This document shows positions 15,982-26,245 of a stretch of 64,000 nucleotides of DNA, one piece after another. Location of the stretch: the NCBI RefSeq assembly GCF_009496005.1, contig NZ_WIBF01000001.1, forward strand, positions 744,001 to 808,000, in the 5' to 3' direction. A program made the position numbers and the translations under genes. Source of the stretch: Tritonibacter litoralis. GTDB taxonomy: Bacteria; Pseudomonadota; Alphaproteobacteria; Rhodobacterales; Rhodobacteraceae. Below the pieces are notes generated by a model. The model did no database searches. It was not told where the DNA came from and saw only the letters and a list, made by a program, of their open reading frames with translations. Positions within the stretch are counted from its first letter, which is position 1; the number at the start of each line of letters is the position of its first letter.

Positions 15982-17649
15982 TTACCGCATGCGGCTGATG
16001 ATCACCGTGACTTCCGGTTTTTTACCGATCTCGGACATCGACGTCTGGCGTGCGATACGGCGCAGGTTTTCTTCCAGCTTGTCATCATCGCGCCGGGTCT
16101 TGGCATCGGCGCGCATCAGGAACTGGTTCAGATCCTCTTCCATAACATCCACCAGCTCTGCCTGGCTTTCTCCCACCTCCGGCAGGCCACGAATGTCACA
16201 CCAGGGTTCGCCCAGCGGCTCGTCATCCTCGTCCAGGATCACGGTCACCACCACCAAACCGTTCAGCGCCATGCGGATCCGGTCGCGGACAATACCGTCC
16301 AACGCGCCGTATTTGACGGATCCATCCAGGTATTTGCGGCCGGTGTCTATATATTCCACCACCCGCGGCGCATCCCCAGACAGATCCAGCATCATACCGT
16401 TCACCGCAACGGTCGAGGCCATGCCTTTTTCCTCTCCCAGCTGCGCATGGCGGCGCAGGTGGCGGTGTTCGCCGTGCATGGGCACCAGGATTTTGGGCTT
16501 GATCAAGTTATGAAACAGCTCGAGATCCGGACCATTGGCGTGGCCGGACACGTGATACAGCCCCGAGCTGTCATCCACCACTTCGACACCGCGTTCCGAG
16601 AACTGGTTGATGATGCGAATGACGTCTTTTTCATTGCCGGGAATGGTTTTGGAGGAAAACAGGAAGGTATCGCCTTCCTTCAGCTCGATCCCCCGGTATT
16701 TGCCACGGGCCAGCTGTGCGGTCGCGGCGCGCCGTTCACCCTGGCTGCCGGTGGTGATCAGCATCAGATTGTCGCGCGGCATTTTATTGGCATCTTCTGC
16801 CGACACAACCGACGGGAAATCGGTCAGCACACCCGTTTCAGTAGACGCTTCGATCATCCGCTGCATCGCGCGGCCCAACAGCACGATGGAGCGCCCGGCC
16901 CGCGCGCCTGCTTCGGCCAAAGTCCGCACCCGCGCCACGTTTGATGCGAAGGTGGTTGCCGCCACCATGCCGCTGGCCCCAGCCACCAGTTTGGTGATCG
17001 CGCCCGGCAGTTCTGATTCCGAGCGGCCGGGATTGGGTGAAAACACGTTTGTGGAATCACACACCAGCGCCTGAACGCCGTCTTTGGCGATCTCGGCCCA
17101 CATGTCGGGATCAAATGGCTCCCCCACCATCGGGTTCGGGTCCAGTTTGAAATCGCCGGTGTGGACCACCCGGCCCGCGGGCGTATCAATCACCAGCGCG
17201 CCGCTTTCGGGGATCGAGTGCGACATGGGCGCAACCGAGACCTTGAACGGCCCGTGCTGCTGCACCTCCGGCCAGGCAGAGACGGTTTCAACCACATCCC
17301 CGTCCAGCCCCTGATCCACCAGCTTGCGCCGCGCCAGGTTGGCTGTAAAGGCGCGGGCGTAGATCGGCGTATCAAGGTCTGTGTACAGATGCCCCACTGC
17401 GCCGATGTGATCTTCGTGACCGTGGGTGATATAGATCGCATCCAACCGGTCCTTGCGCTCAACCAGCCAGGCCATATCGGCCATGATCAGATCCACCCCC
17501 GGCGTGGTGTCCATATCCGGGAAGGTCACGCCAAGGTCCACAAGGATCAGGCGTTCCTTGCCCGGTTCCCCATAGCCATACACATAGGCGTTCATGCCTA
17601 TTTCCCCTGCCCCACCCAAGGGCAGGTAAATCAATCGTTCAGTGCTCAT
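15982..17649 (-). CDS. rnj: Ribonuclease J
   Basis: A 555-residue metallo-beta-lactamase/beta-CASP nuclease with 5'-3' exo- and endonuclease activity on RNA, used in alphaproteobacteria for rRNA maturation and mRNA decay. The metal-binding motif is H76, H78, D80, H81 in THGHEDHIGA, followed by SHSIPES, HTGDFK, and VPMHGEHRHL in the C-terminal half; a C-terminal domain typical of RNase J follows. The ATG overlaps the stop codon of coaX by 4 bases (ATGA). It is the last gene of the nuo-birA-coaX-rnj run and a strong hairpin cluster follows its stop. Confidence 0.93.
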   Translation of the reverse strand: MSTERLIYLPLGGAGEIGMNAYVYGYGEPGKERLILVDLGVTFPDMDTTPGVDLIMADMAWLVERKDRLDAIYITHGHEDHIGAVGHLYTDLDTPIYARAFTANLARRKLVDQGLDGDVVETVSAWPEVQQHGPFKVSVAPMSHSIPESGALVIDTPAGRVVHTGDFKLDPNPMVGEPFDPDMWAEIAKDGVQALVCDSTNVFSPNPGRSESELPGAITKLVAGASGMVAATTFASNVARVRTLAEAGARAGRSIVLLGRAMQRMIEASTETGVLTDFPSVVSAEDANKMPRDNLMLITTGSQGERRAATAQLARGKYRGIELKEGDTFLFSSKTIPGNEKDVIRIINQFSERGVEVVDDSSGLYHVSGHANGPDLELFHNLIKPKILVPMHGEHRHLRRHAQLGEEKGMASTVAVNGMMLDLSGDAPRVVEYIDTGRKYLDGSVKYGALDGIVRDRIRMALNGLVVVTVILDEDDEPLGEPWCDIRGLPEVGESQAELVDVMEEDLNQFLMRADAKTRRDDDKLEENLRRIARQTSMSEIGKKPEVTVIISRMR

Positions 17650-18428
17650 TCCTGTGCGCCAACTTCCTTGTTGTAATTATGGATGATCTGCAGCCCATGC
17701 ATCGTGAGGTCTTCCTCAAACGCATCAAACAGATCAGCGGATTGCTGGAATAACGGCGCCAGCCCGCCTGTAGAGATAATCTTCATGGCTGTGCCACGTT
17801 CAGCTTTGATCCGGTCGCAGATCTCGCGCACCAGACCGACATAGCCCCAGAACACACCGGATTGCATACAGGCCACCGTATTGGTGCCGACAACCCGTTG
17901 GGGCTTGGAAATATCAACATGAGGTAAGGCCGCCGCCGCCTGATGCAAGGCTTCGAGGCTGAGGTTCACGCCCGGCGCAATCACGCCCCCCACATAGGCT
18001 CCGTCGACGTCTACCACATCAAAGGTGGTGGCGGTGCCAAAATCAACGATGATCAGGTCGCCGCCGTGTTTGTCAAACCCGGCCACTGTATTCACCAGCC
18101 GGTCAGGGCCAACGGTTGTACCCTCATCCACGCGCACGTCGACCGGCAAAAGACAATCGGATTTGCCCACCACAAAGGGACGCGTGTTGAAATAGCGGTC
18201 CGACAGGACGCGCAGGTTAAAGACAACGCGCGGCACTGTGGACGAGATGATCATATCCGAAATCTCGGCATCGATCCCCTGCAGCTTCATCAGCGTGTCG
18301 AGCCAGACGTAATACTGGTCAGCGGTGCGTTTCCAATCGGTTGCGGTGCGCCACATGCCCAGAAACGAGGTACCGTCCCACAAGGAAAACACCGTATTTG
18401 TATTGCCGCAGTCGACCGCCAGAAGCAT
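17646..18428 (-). CDS. coaX: Type III pantothenate kinase
   Basis: A 260-residue kinase making 4'-phosphopantothenate, the first step of coenzyme A synthesis from pantothenate. It belongs to the ASKHA fold: the phosphate-1 motif is VDCGNTNT with D6, followed later by IVDFGTATTFDVVD and GGVIAPGVNLS, and ISTGGLAPLF near the C-terminus. The start at 18428 is preceded by AAAAGGACA and begins at the family's usual N-terminus; an in-frame extension runs into birA and is not credible. It lies 17 bases after birA and overlaps RNase J. Type III enzymes are not feedback-inhibited by CoA. Confidence 0.94.
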   Translation of the reverse strand: MLLAVDCGNTNTVFSLWDGTSFLGMWRTATDWKRTADQYYVWLDTLMKLQGIDAEISDMIISSTVPRVVFNLRVLSDRYFNTRPFVVGKSDCLLPVDVRVDEGTTVGPDRLVNTVAGFDKHGGDLIIVDFGTATTFDVVDVDGAYVGGVIAPGVNLSLEALHQAAAALPHVDISKPQRVVGTNTVACMQSGVFWGYVGLVREICDRIKAERGTAMKIISTGGLAPLFQQSADLFDAFEEDLTMHGLQIIHNYNKEVGAQE

Positions 18429-18445
18429 TCGCTGTCCTTTTAGGT

Positions 18446-19192
18446 TCAGAAAAAGATGTCCGCCGCAGCGATGCTGACACGGCCTTTGGCGGTGTTTAGT
18501 ACCAGATTGCCCTCGCCGTCCACCGTTTCCAGGGTGCCTTCCCACTCTTCTTTGGCGGTTCGGGCGGTTATGACCTCCCCCACGCGGGCCGCGCGGTCCA
18601 GCCAGGCGGTGCGGATCGGTTCAAAGCCAAAGGTCTGGAACTGTTGTTCATAGCGGGCATAGGCTGCGGCCAGCGCGTCCAGAAATTGTTCGGGACTGAT
18701 CTGCACGCCTGTTTCACCATGAACGGACACGGGCCAGACCGCTTGGGGTTCCAACCATTCCTTCATCGGTGTTTCCAACAGATTAACGCCGATGCCGATA
18801 AACAGGTGATCAACGCCGCCTTGGCTGCCGCTGCTTTCCAACAGGATACCCGCCAGCTTGCCGCCATTCAGCAGCACGTCATTGGGCCATTTCAGCGACA
18901 GTTTTTCCGACCGGCCGGTGACCGCCTCAACCGCGTCATAGACCGCAAGCGCTGCCACAAAGCTGCGCAGCGCTGCCCGCACCGGGTCCCCTTGGGGGCG
19001 GAGCACCAATGTGGCGGCAAAATTGCCTTTGGGATCTTTCCAGTCGCGGCCCCGGCGGCCCCGACCTTTGGTCTGTTTCAGGGCCAGGATCCATTCGGGA
19101 CCTGCCAGATCAGGCGCAATGCGCGCGGCTTCGTCCAGGGTGCTGTCAACCTCTGTCAGAATGCGTTTTCCGTAACCTTCGGGCCAGCTCAT
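18446..19192 (-). CDS. birA: Biotin-[acetyl-CoA carboxylase] ligase
   Basis: A 248-residue ligase that attaches biotin to carrier domains such as acetyl-CoA carboxylase and, here, the methylcrotonyl-CoA carboxylase encoded at 37997-39940. The biotinyl-AMP-binding motif GRGRRGRDW is present, followed by LSLKWPNDVLLNGGKLAGIL and a C-terminal SH3-like domain. It starts directly with the catalytic domain, so the N-terminal DNA-binding HTH of E. coli BirA is absent and it should not repress transcription. AAGGAAG precedes the ATG at 19192. It follows nuoN by 66 bases, with a hairpin in between. Confidence 0.92.
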   Translation of the reverse strand: MSWPEGYGKRILTEVDSTLDEAARIAPDLAGPEWILALKQTKGRGRRGRDWKDPKGNFAATLVLRPQGDPVRAALRSFVAALAVYDAVEAVTGRSEKLSLKWPNDVLLNGGKLAGILLESSGSQGGVDHLFIGIGVNLLETPMKEWLEPQAVWPVSVHGETGVQISPEQFLDALAAAYARYEQQFQTFGFEPIRTAWLDRAARVGEVITARTAKEEWEGTLETVDGEGNLVLNTAKGRVSIAAADIFF

Positions 19193-19209
19193 GAACACTT
19201 CCTTATGCA

Positions 19210-19238
19210 AAAGGCCCAGTCACATGACCGGGCCCTTT
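19210..19238 (-). terminator. Terminator- or attenuator-like hairpin between nuoN and birA
   Basis: On the minus strand AAAGGGCCC pairs with GGGCCTTT with one bulged G, and the downstream arm runs into TTTTGCAT. The T-run and stem suggest partial termination after nuoN. The structure ends about 8 bases before the birA SD. Confidence 0.5.
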
Positions 19239-19258
19239 CAATCTGCCTGAGGCAAAGA

Positions 19259-20698
19259 TCAATTGACAAGGGCTGTTGCCGCCGCCAGTGCCGCGCCTTC
19301 GATGCCAAATTGGTAGACCACGCCCAGAACCATCAGGATGGCCGATGCCGAGAGCGCCACGCCCAGGATCGGGGAGCCTTTGGCCTCAACCTCGGCACCA
19401 TCAGAGCCGAAGTACATGAAGTAAACGATGCGCAGATAGTAGAAAGCACCAATCACCGAGGCAACAGCCGAGGCAATCACCAGACCGGTGAGGCCCGCAT
19501 CCACACCGGCGCGCCAGACGCCGTATTTGGCAAAGAAGCCCAGCATCGGCGGCACACCGGCCAGCGAGAAGAACAACACCAGAAGCGCCAGCGCCTTACC
19601 CGGTTCTTTCTTGGAGAACAGGTTCAGGGCCTGAATATCCGTAACCGGTTTGCCGTCTTTCTCCATCATCAGGATGAAGGAGAATGTGCCGACGTTCATG
19701 GTGATATAGATCACCATATAGACGAGCATCGCGGCGACGCCTTCCTCGGTCCCAGAGGCCAGACCGATCAGGGCGTAACCCATGTGTGCGATCGAGGAAT
19801 AGGCCATCAGACGTTTGATGTTGCGCTGACCGATGGCGGCCACGGCACCCAGGAACATCGACAGCACCGACAGTACCACAATCACCTGCTGCCAGTCGCC
19901 GATGGCTGCGCCAAAGGCGTCAAACATCAGACGGGCAAAGAGCGACATCGCCGCCACTTTGGGCGCTGTGGCAAAGAAGGCGGTGACCGGGGTGGGCGAG
20001 CCTTCGTAGACGTCCGGCGTCCACATGTGGAACGGCGCGGCAGAGACTTTGAACGCCAGGCCCGAGATCAGGAAGATCAGACCAAAGAGCAGACCAACGG
20101 TGACTTCACCCTGTTCTGCAACCTGGATGATGCCCGAGAACTTGGTTGTGCCGGCAAAGCCGTAGACCAGCGATGCACCATAGAGCAGCAGGCCCGAGGA
20201 CAGCGCGCCCAGGACAAAGTACTTCAGACCGGCCTCAGTGGATTTGGCGCTGTCACGGCGCAGGGAGGCCACCACATAAAGCGCCAGCGACTGCAGTTCG
20301 AGCCCCATATAAAGCGACATCAGATCGCCAGCCGAGACCATCATCATCATGCCGACAACGGACAGGGCCACCAGAAGCGGGTATTCAAAGCGCAGCATGT
20401 CGCGGCGGCTCATATACTCTTGCCCGATGATCAGCACGATGGCTGCGACGATCAGGATCGCGGATTTGGAAAACCGCGCAAAGGCATCATCAACAAACAT
20501 GCCGTTGAACGCCACATTGGTGCCTGCGGGGAGGCTGGCGATCACAATGGCCAGCACCACCATCAGGGCCGCCGTGGACCAGACCAGCACGCCGGCCAGC
20601 TTGTCCTTGACCGTGTAGACAGCGCCCAAAAGCGCGCCCATGGCATAGAGCGCCAGAACAATCTCTGGCAGGATTACGGAGAGATCAGCTTGGATCAT
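19259..20698 (-). CDS. nuoN: NADH-quinone oxidoreductase subunit N
   Basis: Membrane-arm antiporter-like subunit of complex I, 479 residues with about 14 membrane helices. The conserved proton-channel core is visible: [26 protein letters not shown] (split by the ring of charged residues), and [16 protein letters not shown]. It pumps protons together with NuoL and NuoM. AAAGGAG lies 10 bases before the ATG. It is the last structural complex I gene, 15 bases after nuoM. Confidence 0.96.
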   Translation of the reverse strand: MIQADLSVILPEIVLALYAMGALLGAVYTVKDKLAGVLVWSTAALMVVLAIVIASLPAGTNVAFNGMFVDDAFARFSKSAILIVAAIVLIIGQEYMSRRDMLRFEYPLLVALSVVGMMMMVSAGDLMSLYMGLELQSLALYVVASLRRDSAKSTEAGLKYFVLGALSSGLLLYGASLVYGFAGTTKFSGIIQVAEQGEVTVGLLFGLIFLISGLAFKVSAAPFHMWTPDVYEGSPTPVTAFFATAPKVAAMSLFARLMFDAFGAAIGDWQQVIVVLSVLSMFLGAVAAIGQRNIKRLMAYSSIAHMGYALIGLASGTEEGVAAMLVYMVIYITMNVGTFSFILMMEKDGKPVTDIQALNLFSKKEPGKALALLVLFFSLAGVPPMLGFFAKYGVWRAGVDAGLTGLVIASAVASVIGAFYYLRIVYFMYFGSDGAEVEAKGSPILGVALSASAILMVLGVVYQFGIEGAALAAATALVN

Positions 20699-20713
20699 CT
20701 GCCTTGCGCTCCT

Positions 20714-22264
20714 TTAATGCGAAGCAATCTGGGTCGCGACGGGCGAGGTGTCCGCAGCGGCCAGAGATTGGTTAACGTTGTCGACCAGCGCCGCGGTGGA
20801 CGGGCCGATGATGTCAGTGACGAGCGCAGGATAGACGCCCAGGATCAAGGTCATGGCCACCAGCGGGGCAAAGATGAACTTTTCCCGTGGGGTCATGTCG
20901 GTGATGGTCTTGAGGCTGCCTTTGATCAGGTCGCCAAAGACCACCCGACGATAAAGCCACAGCGCGTAACCGGCCGAGAAGATCACGCCCGAGGTCGCGA
21001 CAAAGGCCACCCAGGTGTTTTTCTGGAACGTGCCCATCAGGGTCAGGAATTCACCGATAAAGCCCGAGGTGCCCGGCAGGCCTACGTTGCCCATGGTGAA
21101 GAACATGAAGACCAGCGCATAGGCCGGCATGCGGATCACCAGACCGCCGTAGGCGTCGATGTCACGGGTGTGCATCCGGTCATAGATCACGCCCACACAG
21201 AGGAACAGCGCCGCCGAGATGAAGCCGTGGCTGAGCATCTGGAAGATCGCGCCGTCGATGCCCTGTTGGTTCATCGCAAAGATCCCCATGGTCACAAACC
21301 CCATGTGCGCCACGGACGAATAGGCGATCAGCTTTTTCATGTCTTCCTGCACCATCGCCACCAGCGAGGTGTAGACAATCGCGATGGCCGACATCCACAG
21401 GATCACATCGGTCATGACTTCTGCCCCCACCGGGAACATCGGCAGAGAGAACCGCAGGAAGCCATAGCCGCCCATTTTCAGCATGATCGCCGCCAGCACA
21501 ACGGAACCCGCGGTTGGCGCTTGAACGTGTGCATCCGGCAGCCAGGTGTGGACCGGCCACATCGGCATCTTGACCGCAAAGGAGGCAAAGAACGCCAGGA
21601 ACATCAGCGTCTGCATGCCACCCACGACATGGATGCCCAGCACATCAAAGGACCCAGCCGAGAAGCTGTGCGACAAGAGCGCCGTAATGTCGGTGGTGCC
21701 CGCATCAGTGTACATGGCGACCATCGCCACCAGCATCAGCACCGAGCCGAAGAAGGTATAAAGGAAGAATTTGAAAGACGCATAGATCCGGTCCTTGCCG
21801 CCCCAGATACCGACAATCAGGAACATCGGAATGAGGCTTGCTTCAAAGAACAGGTAGAACAGCACCAGATCCAGCGCCATGAACACGCCCAGCATCATCG
21901 TCTCCAACAGGAGGAAGGCGATCATGTATTCCTTGACCCGGGTCTTGACGTCCCAGCTGCATAGGATGGTCAGCGGCATCACAAAAGTGGTCAGAAGGAC
22001 AAACAGAACCGAGATCCCGTCCACGCCCATCTTGTATTTCAGACCCATCAGCCAGTCCCGCTCTTCCAGGAACTGGAAACCGGTGTTGGACGGATCAAAC
22101 TGGAAGTAGAGCCCGAGGCTCACCAAGAAGGTAATGGTTGTCGCAAAAAGCGCCACATATTTGGCGTTGCGTTGTGCCGCCTCATCCTCACCGCGCAGGA
22201 AGATGGCCAGGATGACCGCTGCTAGCGCAGGAATGAAGGTGACGATTGAGAGGAGATTGTCCAT
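20714..22264 (-). CDS. nuoM: NADH-quinone oxidoreductase subunit M
   Basis: Antiporter-like membrane subunit of complex I, 516 residues with about 14 helices. The conserved motifs include [39 protein letters not shown] and [15 protein letters not shown], which hold the channel Glu, Lys and His residues. The start codon shares one base with the nuoL stop (TGATG), so the two are translationally coupled. Length is normal. Confidence 0.97.
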   Translation of the reverse strand: MDNLLSIVTFIPALAAVILAIFLRGEDEAAQRNAKYVALFATTITFLVSLGLYFQFDPSNTGFQFLEERDWLMGLKYKMGVDGISVLFVLLTTFVMPLTILCSWDVKTRVKEYMIAFLLLETMMLGVFMALDLVLFYLFFEASLIPMFLIVGIWGGKDRIYASFKFFLYTFFGSVLMLVAMVAMYTDAGTTDITALLSHSFSAGSFDVLGIHVVGGMQTLMFLAFFASFAVKMPMWPVHTWLPDAHVQAPTAGSVVLAAIMLKMGGYGFLRFSLPMFPVGAEVMTDVILWMSAIAIVYTSLVAMVQEDMKKLIAYSSVAHMGFVTMGIFAMNQQGIDGAIFQMLSHGFISAALFLCVGVIYDRMHTRDIDAYGGLVIRMPAYALVFMFFTMGNVGLPGTSGFIGEFLTLMGTFQKNTWVAFVATSGVIFSAGYALWLYRRVVFGDLIKGSLKTITDMTPREKFIFAPLVAMTLILGVYPALVTDIIGPSTAALVDNVNQSLAAADTSPVATQIASH

Positions 22265-24426
22265 CAGTGCGATCCTCCGCCGATCGACATCCAGGTGACC
22301 AGAGCTGCGATGCCCAGCACCATCCAGAAAGCATAAGTGAAGATGTAACCCGACTGTGCGCGACCGGCGAGACGGGTGAAGAAGGGGATCACGCCCATGG
22401 CCAGACCGTTGAGGAAGCCGTCAATGGTGCCGCCGTCGCCGCGCTTCCACAGGAAGCGGCCGAGGGCCAGCGCCGGTTTGACAAAGATCCAGTCATAGAG
22501 CTCGTCAAAATACCACTTGTTCTTGAGGAACAGATACAGCGGCTGTTGCTGCTCGGCCAGACGTTTGGGTAGGTCCGGTTTGACGATGTAGAACAGGTAG
22601 GACAAGAGGAAGCCCAGAACCATCGCGATGAAGGGCGAGACCTTAACCAACCAATGTGTTGCATGCGCGTCCTCGAGAACGTGGTTGTCAGGAGCGATGT
22701 ACAGCGCGCCCTCACCCGGTTTGCCTGCAAAGACATAGTGATGTTCGCCATGATCGTCCGCATGTGCGTCACCGTGGTCATCCGCGTGATCATCCTTGGC
22801 AGCATGTGCGTCACCATGATCATCCGAGTGGCCGTGGTCATCATGGGCCTCGGTTTTGGCGTGGTCATCATGGCCTTCACCATGGGCCGAAGCCTCGGCT
22901 ACCGGGATGCCATAGAATTTGCCAACCTTATCCGCATGGCCAAAGAAGCTGCCATACCAGACCATACCAGCCAGCACCGCACCCACCGCCAGAACGCCCA
23001 GCGGGATCAGCATAACCATCGGGCTTTCATGAGCGTGGTCGTGGGTATGCTTGTTGCCGCGCGCCTCACCATAGAAGGTGAGGAAGATCAGACGCCAAGA
23101 GTAGAAGGACGTCATTGCCGCTGCGATCACCAGCATCCAGAAGCCATACATCGAACCGCCAGCATAGGCGCTCTCGATGATCGCATCTTTGGACAGGAAG
23201 CCCGCAAAGCCGATGTGGGTCAGCGGGATGCCAACACCGGTGATGGCCAGCGTGCCAATCATCATCGCCGCAAAGGTATAAGGGATTTTTTTGCGCAGAT
23301 TGCCATAGTTCATCATGTCCTGCTCATGGTGCATCGCGTGGATGACCGAGCCCGCACCCAGGAACAGCATCGCCTTGAAGAAGGCGTGTGTGAACAGGTG
23401 GAACATGGCTGCCGAGTACATGCCAACGCCCGCGGCCACAAACATGTAGCCCAGCTGCGAACAGGTCGAATAAGCAATCACGCGTTTGATGTCGGTCTGA
23501 ACCAGACCCACGGTCGCCGCAAAGAAGGCGGTGGTGGCGCCCAGAACGGTGATAAACGCAGTGGCCTGCGGCGCGACTTCCATCAGGGGCGACATGCGAC
23601 ATACCAGGAAGACGCCTGCGGTCACCATGGTTGCCGCGTGGATCAGCGCCGACACAGGGGTCGGACCTTCCATCGCGTCCGGCAGCCATGTGTGCAGGAT
23701 CAGCTGTGCCGATTTACCCATCGCGCCGACAAACAGCAGGAAGGCCAAGAGGTTCGCCGCGTTCCACTCCGTCCACAGGAAGGACACCGTGGTTTCCGCC
23801 AGCATCGGCGTGGCGGCAAAGATGTCGCCAAAGTTGATGCTGTCGGTCAGGAAGAACAGGCCAAAGATACCCAGCGCAAAGCCAAAGTCACCCACACGGT
23901 TGACGATGAACGCTTTCATCGCCGCCGCACCGGCCGAGGGCTTGCGGTAGTAGAAGCCGATCAGAAGATATGAGGCAACGCCCACACCTTCCCAGCCAAA
24001 GAACATCTGAACCAGATTGTCCGAAGTCACCAGCATCAGCATCGCGAAGGTAAAGAACGACAGATAGGCAAAGAAGCGCGGCTTGTAGCTTTCGCCCTCT
24101 TTCCACTGGGGATCGTGATCCATGTAGCCAAAGGAATAGAGGTGAACCAGCGCAGATACGGTGGTGATGACGATCAGCATGATCGCGGTCAGCCGGTCCA
24201 CGCGGAACTGCCACGCGGTTGACAGCGAGCCGCTTTCGATCCAGCGGAAGATCTCGATAATCCGGGTCTCACCATCAAAGGTCAGGAAGGTGATCCAGGA
24301 CAACAGCGCCGTAAAGAACAGGAACGCGGTGGCGGTCACAATCGCTGCTTTTTCACCGATAAAACGATGTCCAAAGCCGCAGATCAGGGCCCCGACAAGC
24401 GGGGTAAAGAGAAGGATGGTTTCCAT
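22264..24426 (-). CDS. nuoL: NADH-quinone oxidoreductase subunit L, with His/Asp-rich loop
   Basis: The distal proton-pumping subunit, 720 residues with about 16 helices and the long lateral helix near the C-terminus. Core motifs are [37 protein letters not shown] and [15 protein letters not shown]. Unusually, residues about 514-563, in the soluble loop before the lateral helix, contain 14 His and 14 Asp in 50 residues (DDHGDAH-type repeats). A smaller HTHDHAHES patch lies before it. The loop could bind metal ions; its role is unknown. The gene lies 6 bases after nuoK and overlaps nuoM by one base. Confidence 0.97.
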   Translation of the reverse strand: METILLFTPLVGALICGFGHRFIGEKAAIVTATAFLFFTALLSWITFLTFDGETRIIEIFRWIESGSLSTAWQFRVDRLTAIMLIVITTVSALVHLYSFGYMDHDPQWKEGESYKPRFFAYLSFFTFAMLMLVTSDNLVQMFFGWEGVGVASYLLIGFYYRKPSAGAAAMKAFIVNRVGDFGFALGIFGLFFLTDSINFGDIFAATPMLAETTVSFLWTEWNAANLLAFLLFVGAMGKSAQLILHTWLPDAMEGPTPVSALIHAATMVTAGVFLVCRMSPLMEVAPQATAFITVLGATTAFFAATVGLVQTDIKRVIAYSTCSQLGYMFVAAGVGMYSAAMFHLFTHAFFKAMLFLGAGSVIHAMHHEQDMMNYGNLRKKIPYTFAAMMIGTLAITGVGIPLTHIGFAGFLSKDAIIESAYAGGSMYGFWMLVIAAAMTSFYSWRLIFLTFYGEARGNKHTHDHAHESPMVMLIPLGVLAVGAVLAGMVWYGSFFGHADKVGKFYGIPVAEASAHGEGHDDHAKTEAHDDHGHSDDHGDAHAAKDDHADDHGDAHADDHGEHHYVFAGKPGEGALYIAPDNHVLEDAHATHWLVKVSPFIAMVLGFLLSYLFYIVKPDLPKRLAEQQQPLYLFLKNKWYFDELYDWIFVKPALALGRFLWKRGDGGTIDGFLNGLAMGVIPFFTRLAGRAQSGYIFTYAFWMVLGIAALVTWMSIGGGSH

Positions 24427-24432
24427 GACGCC

Positions 24433-24738
24433 TTAGCCCTTCATCACGTTGATGTCTTCGACAGCAATAGTGCCGCGGTTCCGGAAGAAGCAGACCAGGA
24501 TCGCCAGACCAATCGCAGCCTCAGCAGCCGCCACAGTCAGAACGAACAGGGTAAAGACCTGCCCGACGAGATCGCCCAAGAAAGAGGAGAAGGCGACCAG
24601 GTTGATGTTTACCGCCAGAAGCATCAGTTCGATGCTCATCAACAGGATGATGACGTTCTTGCGGTTCAAAAACAGCCCGAAGATGCCAATGACGAACAAG
24701 GTCGCCGCGACGGTCAGATAATGTTCAAGTCCGATCAT
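24433..24738 (-). CDS. nuoK: NADH-quinone oxidoreductase subunit K
   Basis: A 101-residue membrane subunit with three helices, homologous to mitochondrial ND4L. The two conserved helix carboxylates needed for proton transfer are present as E37 ([14 protein letters not shown]) and E73 ([10 protein letters not shown]). The ATG overlaps the nuoJ stop by 4 bases. Confidence 0.97.
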   Translation of the reverse strand: MIGLEHYLTVAATLFVIGIFGLFLNRKNVIILLMSIELMLLAVNINLVAFSSFLGDLVGQVFTLFVLTVAAAEAAIGLAILVCFFRNRGTIAVEDINVMKG

Positions 24739-25337
24739 AGGCCCTGCCCCGGTTTGATGTCTCTCAGCTCCATTGCGGTGGCCGGGTCGCGGTACATCTG
24801 GGCCAGAACATTCTGGCGTTTGACGTCCTGACGATGGCGCAGGGTCAGAACGATGGCGCCGATCATGGCGACCAACAGGATCAGACCCGCCAGCTGGAAC
24901 AGAAGGAAATATTGGTCATAGATAATAAGGCCCAAAGCCTCGGTGTTGTGGCGATCAACCGGTGCAGGCTGAGCCAGCAGGTCCGACGCACCCGGCGCGG
25001 TCTCCCAGGCGCCAAAGGCGATCACAAACTGCATCAGGATCACCAGGCCGATCAAAAGCGCCAATGGCATGTATTTTGCCATCTCGGCCTTCAGTTCGGC
25101 AAAGTCCACATCCAGCATCATCACCACGAAGAGGAACAGCACCGCCACCGCACCGACGTAGACGATGATCAGCAGCATTGCGACAAATTCCGCCCCAAGG
25201 AGCACAAACAGCCCGGCCGAGGAAATAAAGGCCAGGATCAGCCACAGCACCGAGTGGACCGGCTGGCGGCTGATCACAGTGAACAGCCCGCCGGTGATGG
25301 CGCTGATGGCGAAGAGGTAGAAGGCAAATACGCTCAT
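24735..25337 (-). CDS. nuoJ: NADH-quinone oxidoreductase subunit J
   Basis: A 200-residue membrane subunit with five helices (ND6 homologue). Helix 3 holds the conserved Tyr-Gly region [20 protein letters not shown], which forms the pi-bulge implicated in coupling electron transfer to pumping. The start overlaps the stop of the upstream carboxymuconolactone-decarboxylase-like gene by 4 bases, so that accessory gene sits inside the coupled nuo series. The C-terminus ends in a short soluble tail. Confidence 0.96.
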   Translation of the reverse strand: MSVFAFYLFAISAITGGLFTVISRQPVHSVLWLILAFISSAGLFVLLGAEFVAMLLIIVYVGAVAVLFLFVVMMLDVDFAELKAEMAKYMPLALLIGLVILMQFVIAFGAWETAPGASDLLAQPAPVDRHNTEALGLIIYDQYFLLFQLAGLILLVAMIGAIVLTLRHRQDVKRQNVLAQMYRDPATAMELRDIKPGQGL

Positions 25338-25753
25338 GTCTCATCGTCCCTTTTGTCGTCCATGACCGATTGCGCCAACTCAAGCGCCCGGTTCATGGCC
25401 GGAATGCCGGCAAAGACCGACATCTGTCCGATCGTTTCCACGATCTCTTGTTTCTTTGCGCCCGCTTCGAGCGCGTGTTTTACAGTCTGGCGCAGGGCGG
25501 CATCCGCCTGTGCACCTTGGCAAATCAAACCGGCCAGCGTTAGCAGCAGCCGGGTTTTGGCATCCAGCCCGTCTTTGTTGACGGTGTTGCCGAACATCAT
25601 TTCCATGACCTCTTTGGGCATGGTCGGCCACAGACCTTCGAACCCTTTGAACGCCTCGGAGGGAGAAAACTCCTCAAGCGCGGGGTTCAGCGCCTTGGCC
25701 ATTTCCTGCGCCTGTTCCATCATGGCTTCAAACGGGTTCTTGGGATCTGTCAT
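25334..25753 (-). CDS. Carboxymuconolactone decarboxylase-like protein inside the nuo operon
   Basis: A 139-residue, mostly helical protein with the CMD/AhpD-like core: [21 protein letters not shown], then [29 protein letters not shown]. The CxxC of peroxidase-type AhpD is absent (only one Cys), so it is probably not a thiol peroxidase. It overlaps nuoI upstream and nuoJ downstream by 4 bases each, both as ATGA, so its synthesis is coupled to the subunits on either side. Function is unknown; an assembly or stability factor for complex I is possible by position only. Confidence 0.85.
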   Translation of the reverse strand: MTDPKNPFEAMMEQAQEMAKALNPALEEFSPSEAFKGFEGLWPTMPKEVMEMMFGNTVNKDGLDAKTRLLLTLAGLICQGAQADAALRQTVKHALEAGAKKQEIVETIGQMSVFAGIPAMNRALELAQSVMDDKRDDET

Positions 25754-26244
25754 CGGTAGGGCGCATCCAGTTCAAGGTTGCGGGCGATCTCGGCCTCCCA
25801 GCGTTCGCCGTTCGACAGGAGTTTTTCCTTGTCGTAAAACAGCTCTTCGCGGGTTTCCGTTGCGAATTCAAAGTTCGGGCCTTCGACAACCGCGTCCACC
25901 GGGCAGGCTTCCTGGCAGAAACCGCAGTAGATGCATTTGGTCATGTCGATGTCATAGCGCGTGGTGCGGCGGCTGCCGTCTTCGCGGGGTTCCGCGTCGA
26001 TGGTGATCGCCTGTGCTGGGCAGACCGCTTCACACAGTTTACAGGCAATGCAGCGTTCCTCGCCATTGGGATAGCGGCGCAGCGCGTGTTCGCCGCGGAA
26101 CCGGGGCGACAATGGCCCCTTTTCATGCGGGTAGTTCAGGGTGGCTTTGGGGGCAAAGAAGTACTTCATCCCCAGTTTGAAGCCGACCCAGAAATCCTGC
26201 AGCAGGAAATATTTGGCGGCGCGGGTGTAATCGATTTGGGTCAT
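25750..26244 (-). CDS. nuoI: NADH-quinone oxidoreductase subunit I
   Basis: A 164-residue ferredoxin-like subunit of the connecting arm, carrying the two tetranuclear clusters N6a and N6b. The eight cysteine ligands are C65, C68, C71, C75 ([11 protein letters not shown]) and C104, C107, C110, C114 ([11 protein letters not shown]). The ATG at 26244 begins the usual [11 protein letters not shown]; an in-frame extension upstream lies in nuoH. It is 1 base after the nuoH stop and overlaps the CMD-like gene. Confidence 0.97.
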   Translation of the reverse strand: MTQIDYTRAAKYFLLQDFWVGFKLGMKYFFAPKATLNYPHEKGPLSPRFRGEHALRRYPNGEERCIACKLCEAVCPAQAITIDAEPREDGSRRTTRYDIDMTKCIYCGFCQEACPVDAVVEGPNFEFATETREELFYDKEKLLSNGERWEAEIARNLELDAPYR

Positions 26245-26245
26245 A

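Noticed and set aside
18644-21964. An open frame of about 1,100 codons antisense to nuoN and nuoM on the plus strand, very rich in His, Gln and Arg
   Set aside because: It lies exactly opposite well-supported membrane-protein genes. High-GC codon bias opens the antisense frame, the composition is unnatural, and no domain, signal or SD is visible.
22654-23973. A 439-codon frame antisense to nuoL
   Set aside because: It mirrors nuoL in the opposite strand, has a low-complexity His/Arg/Gln composition, and shows no recognisable motif.
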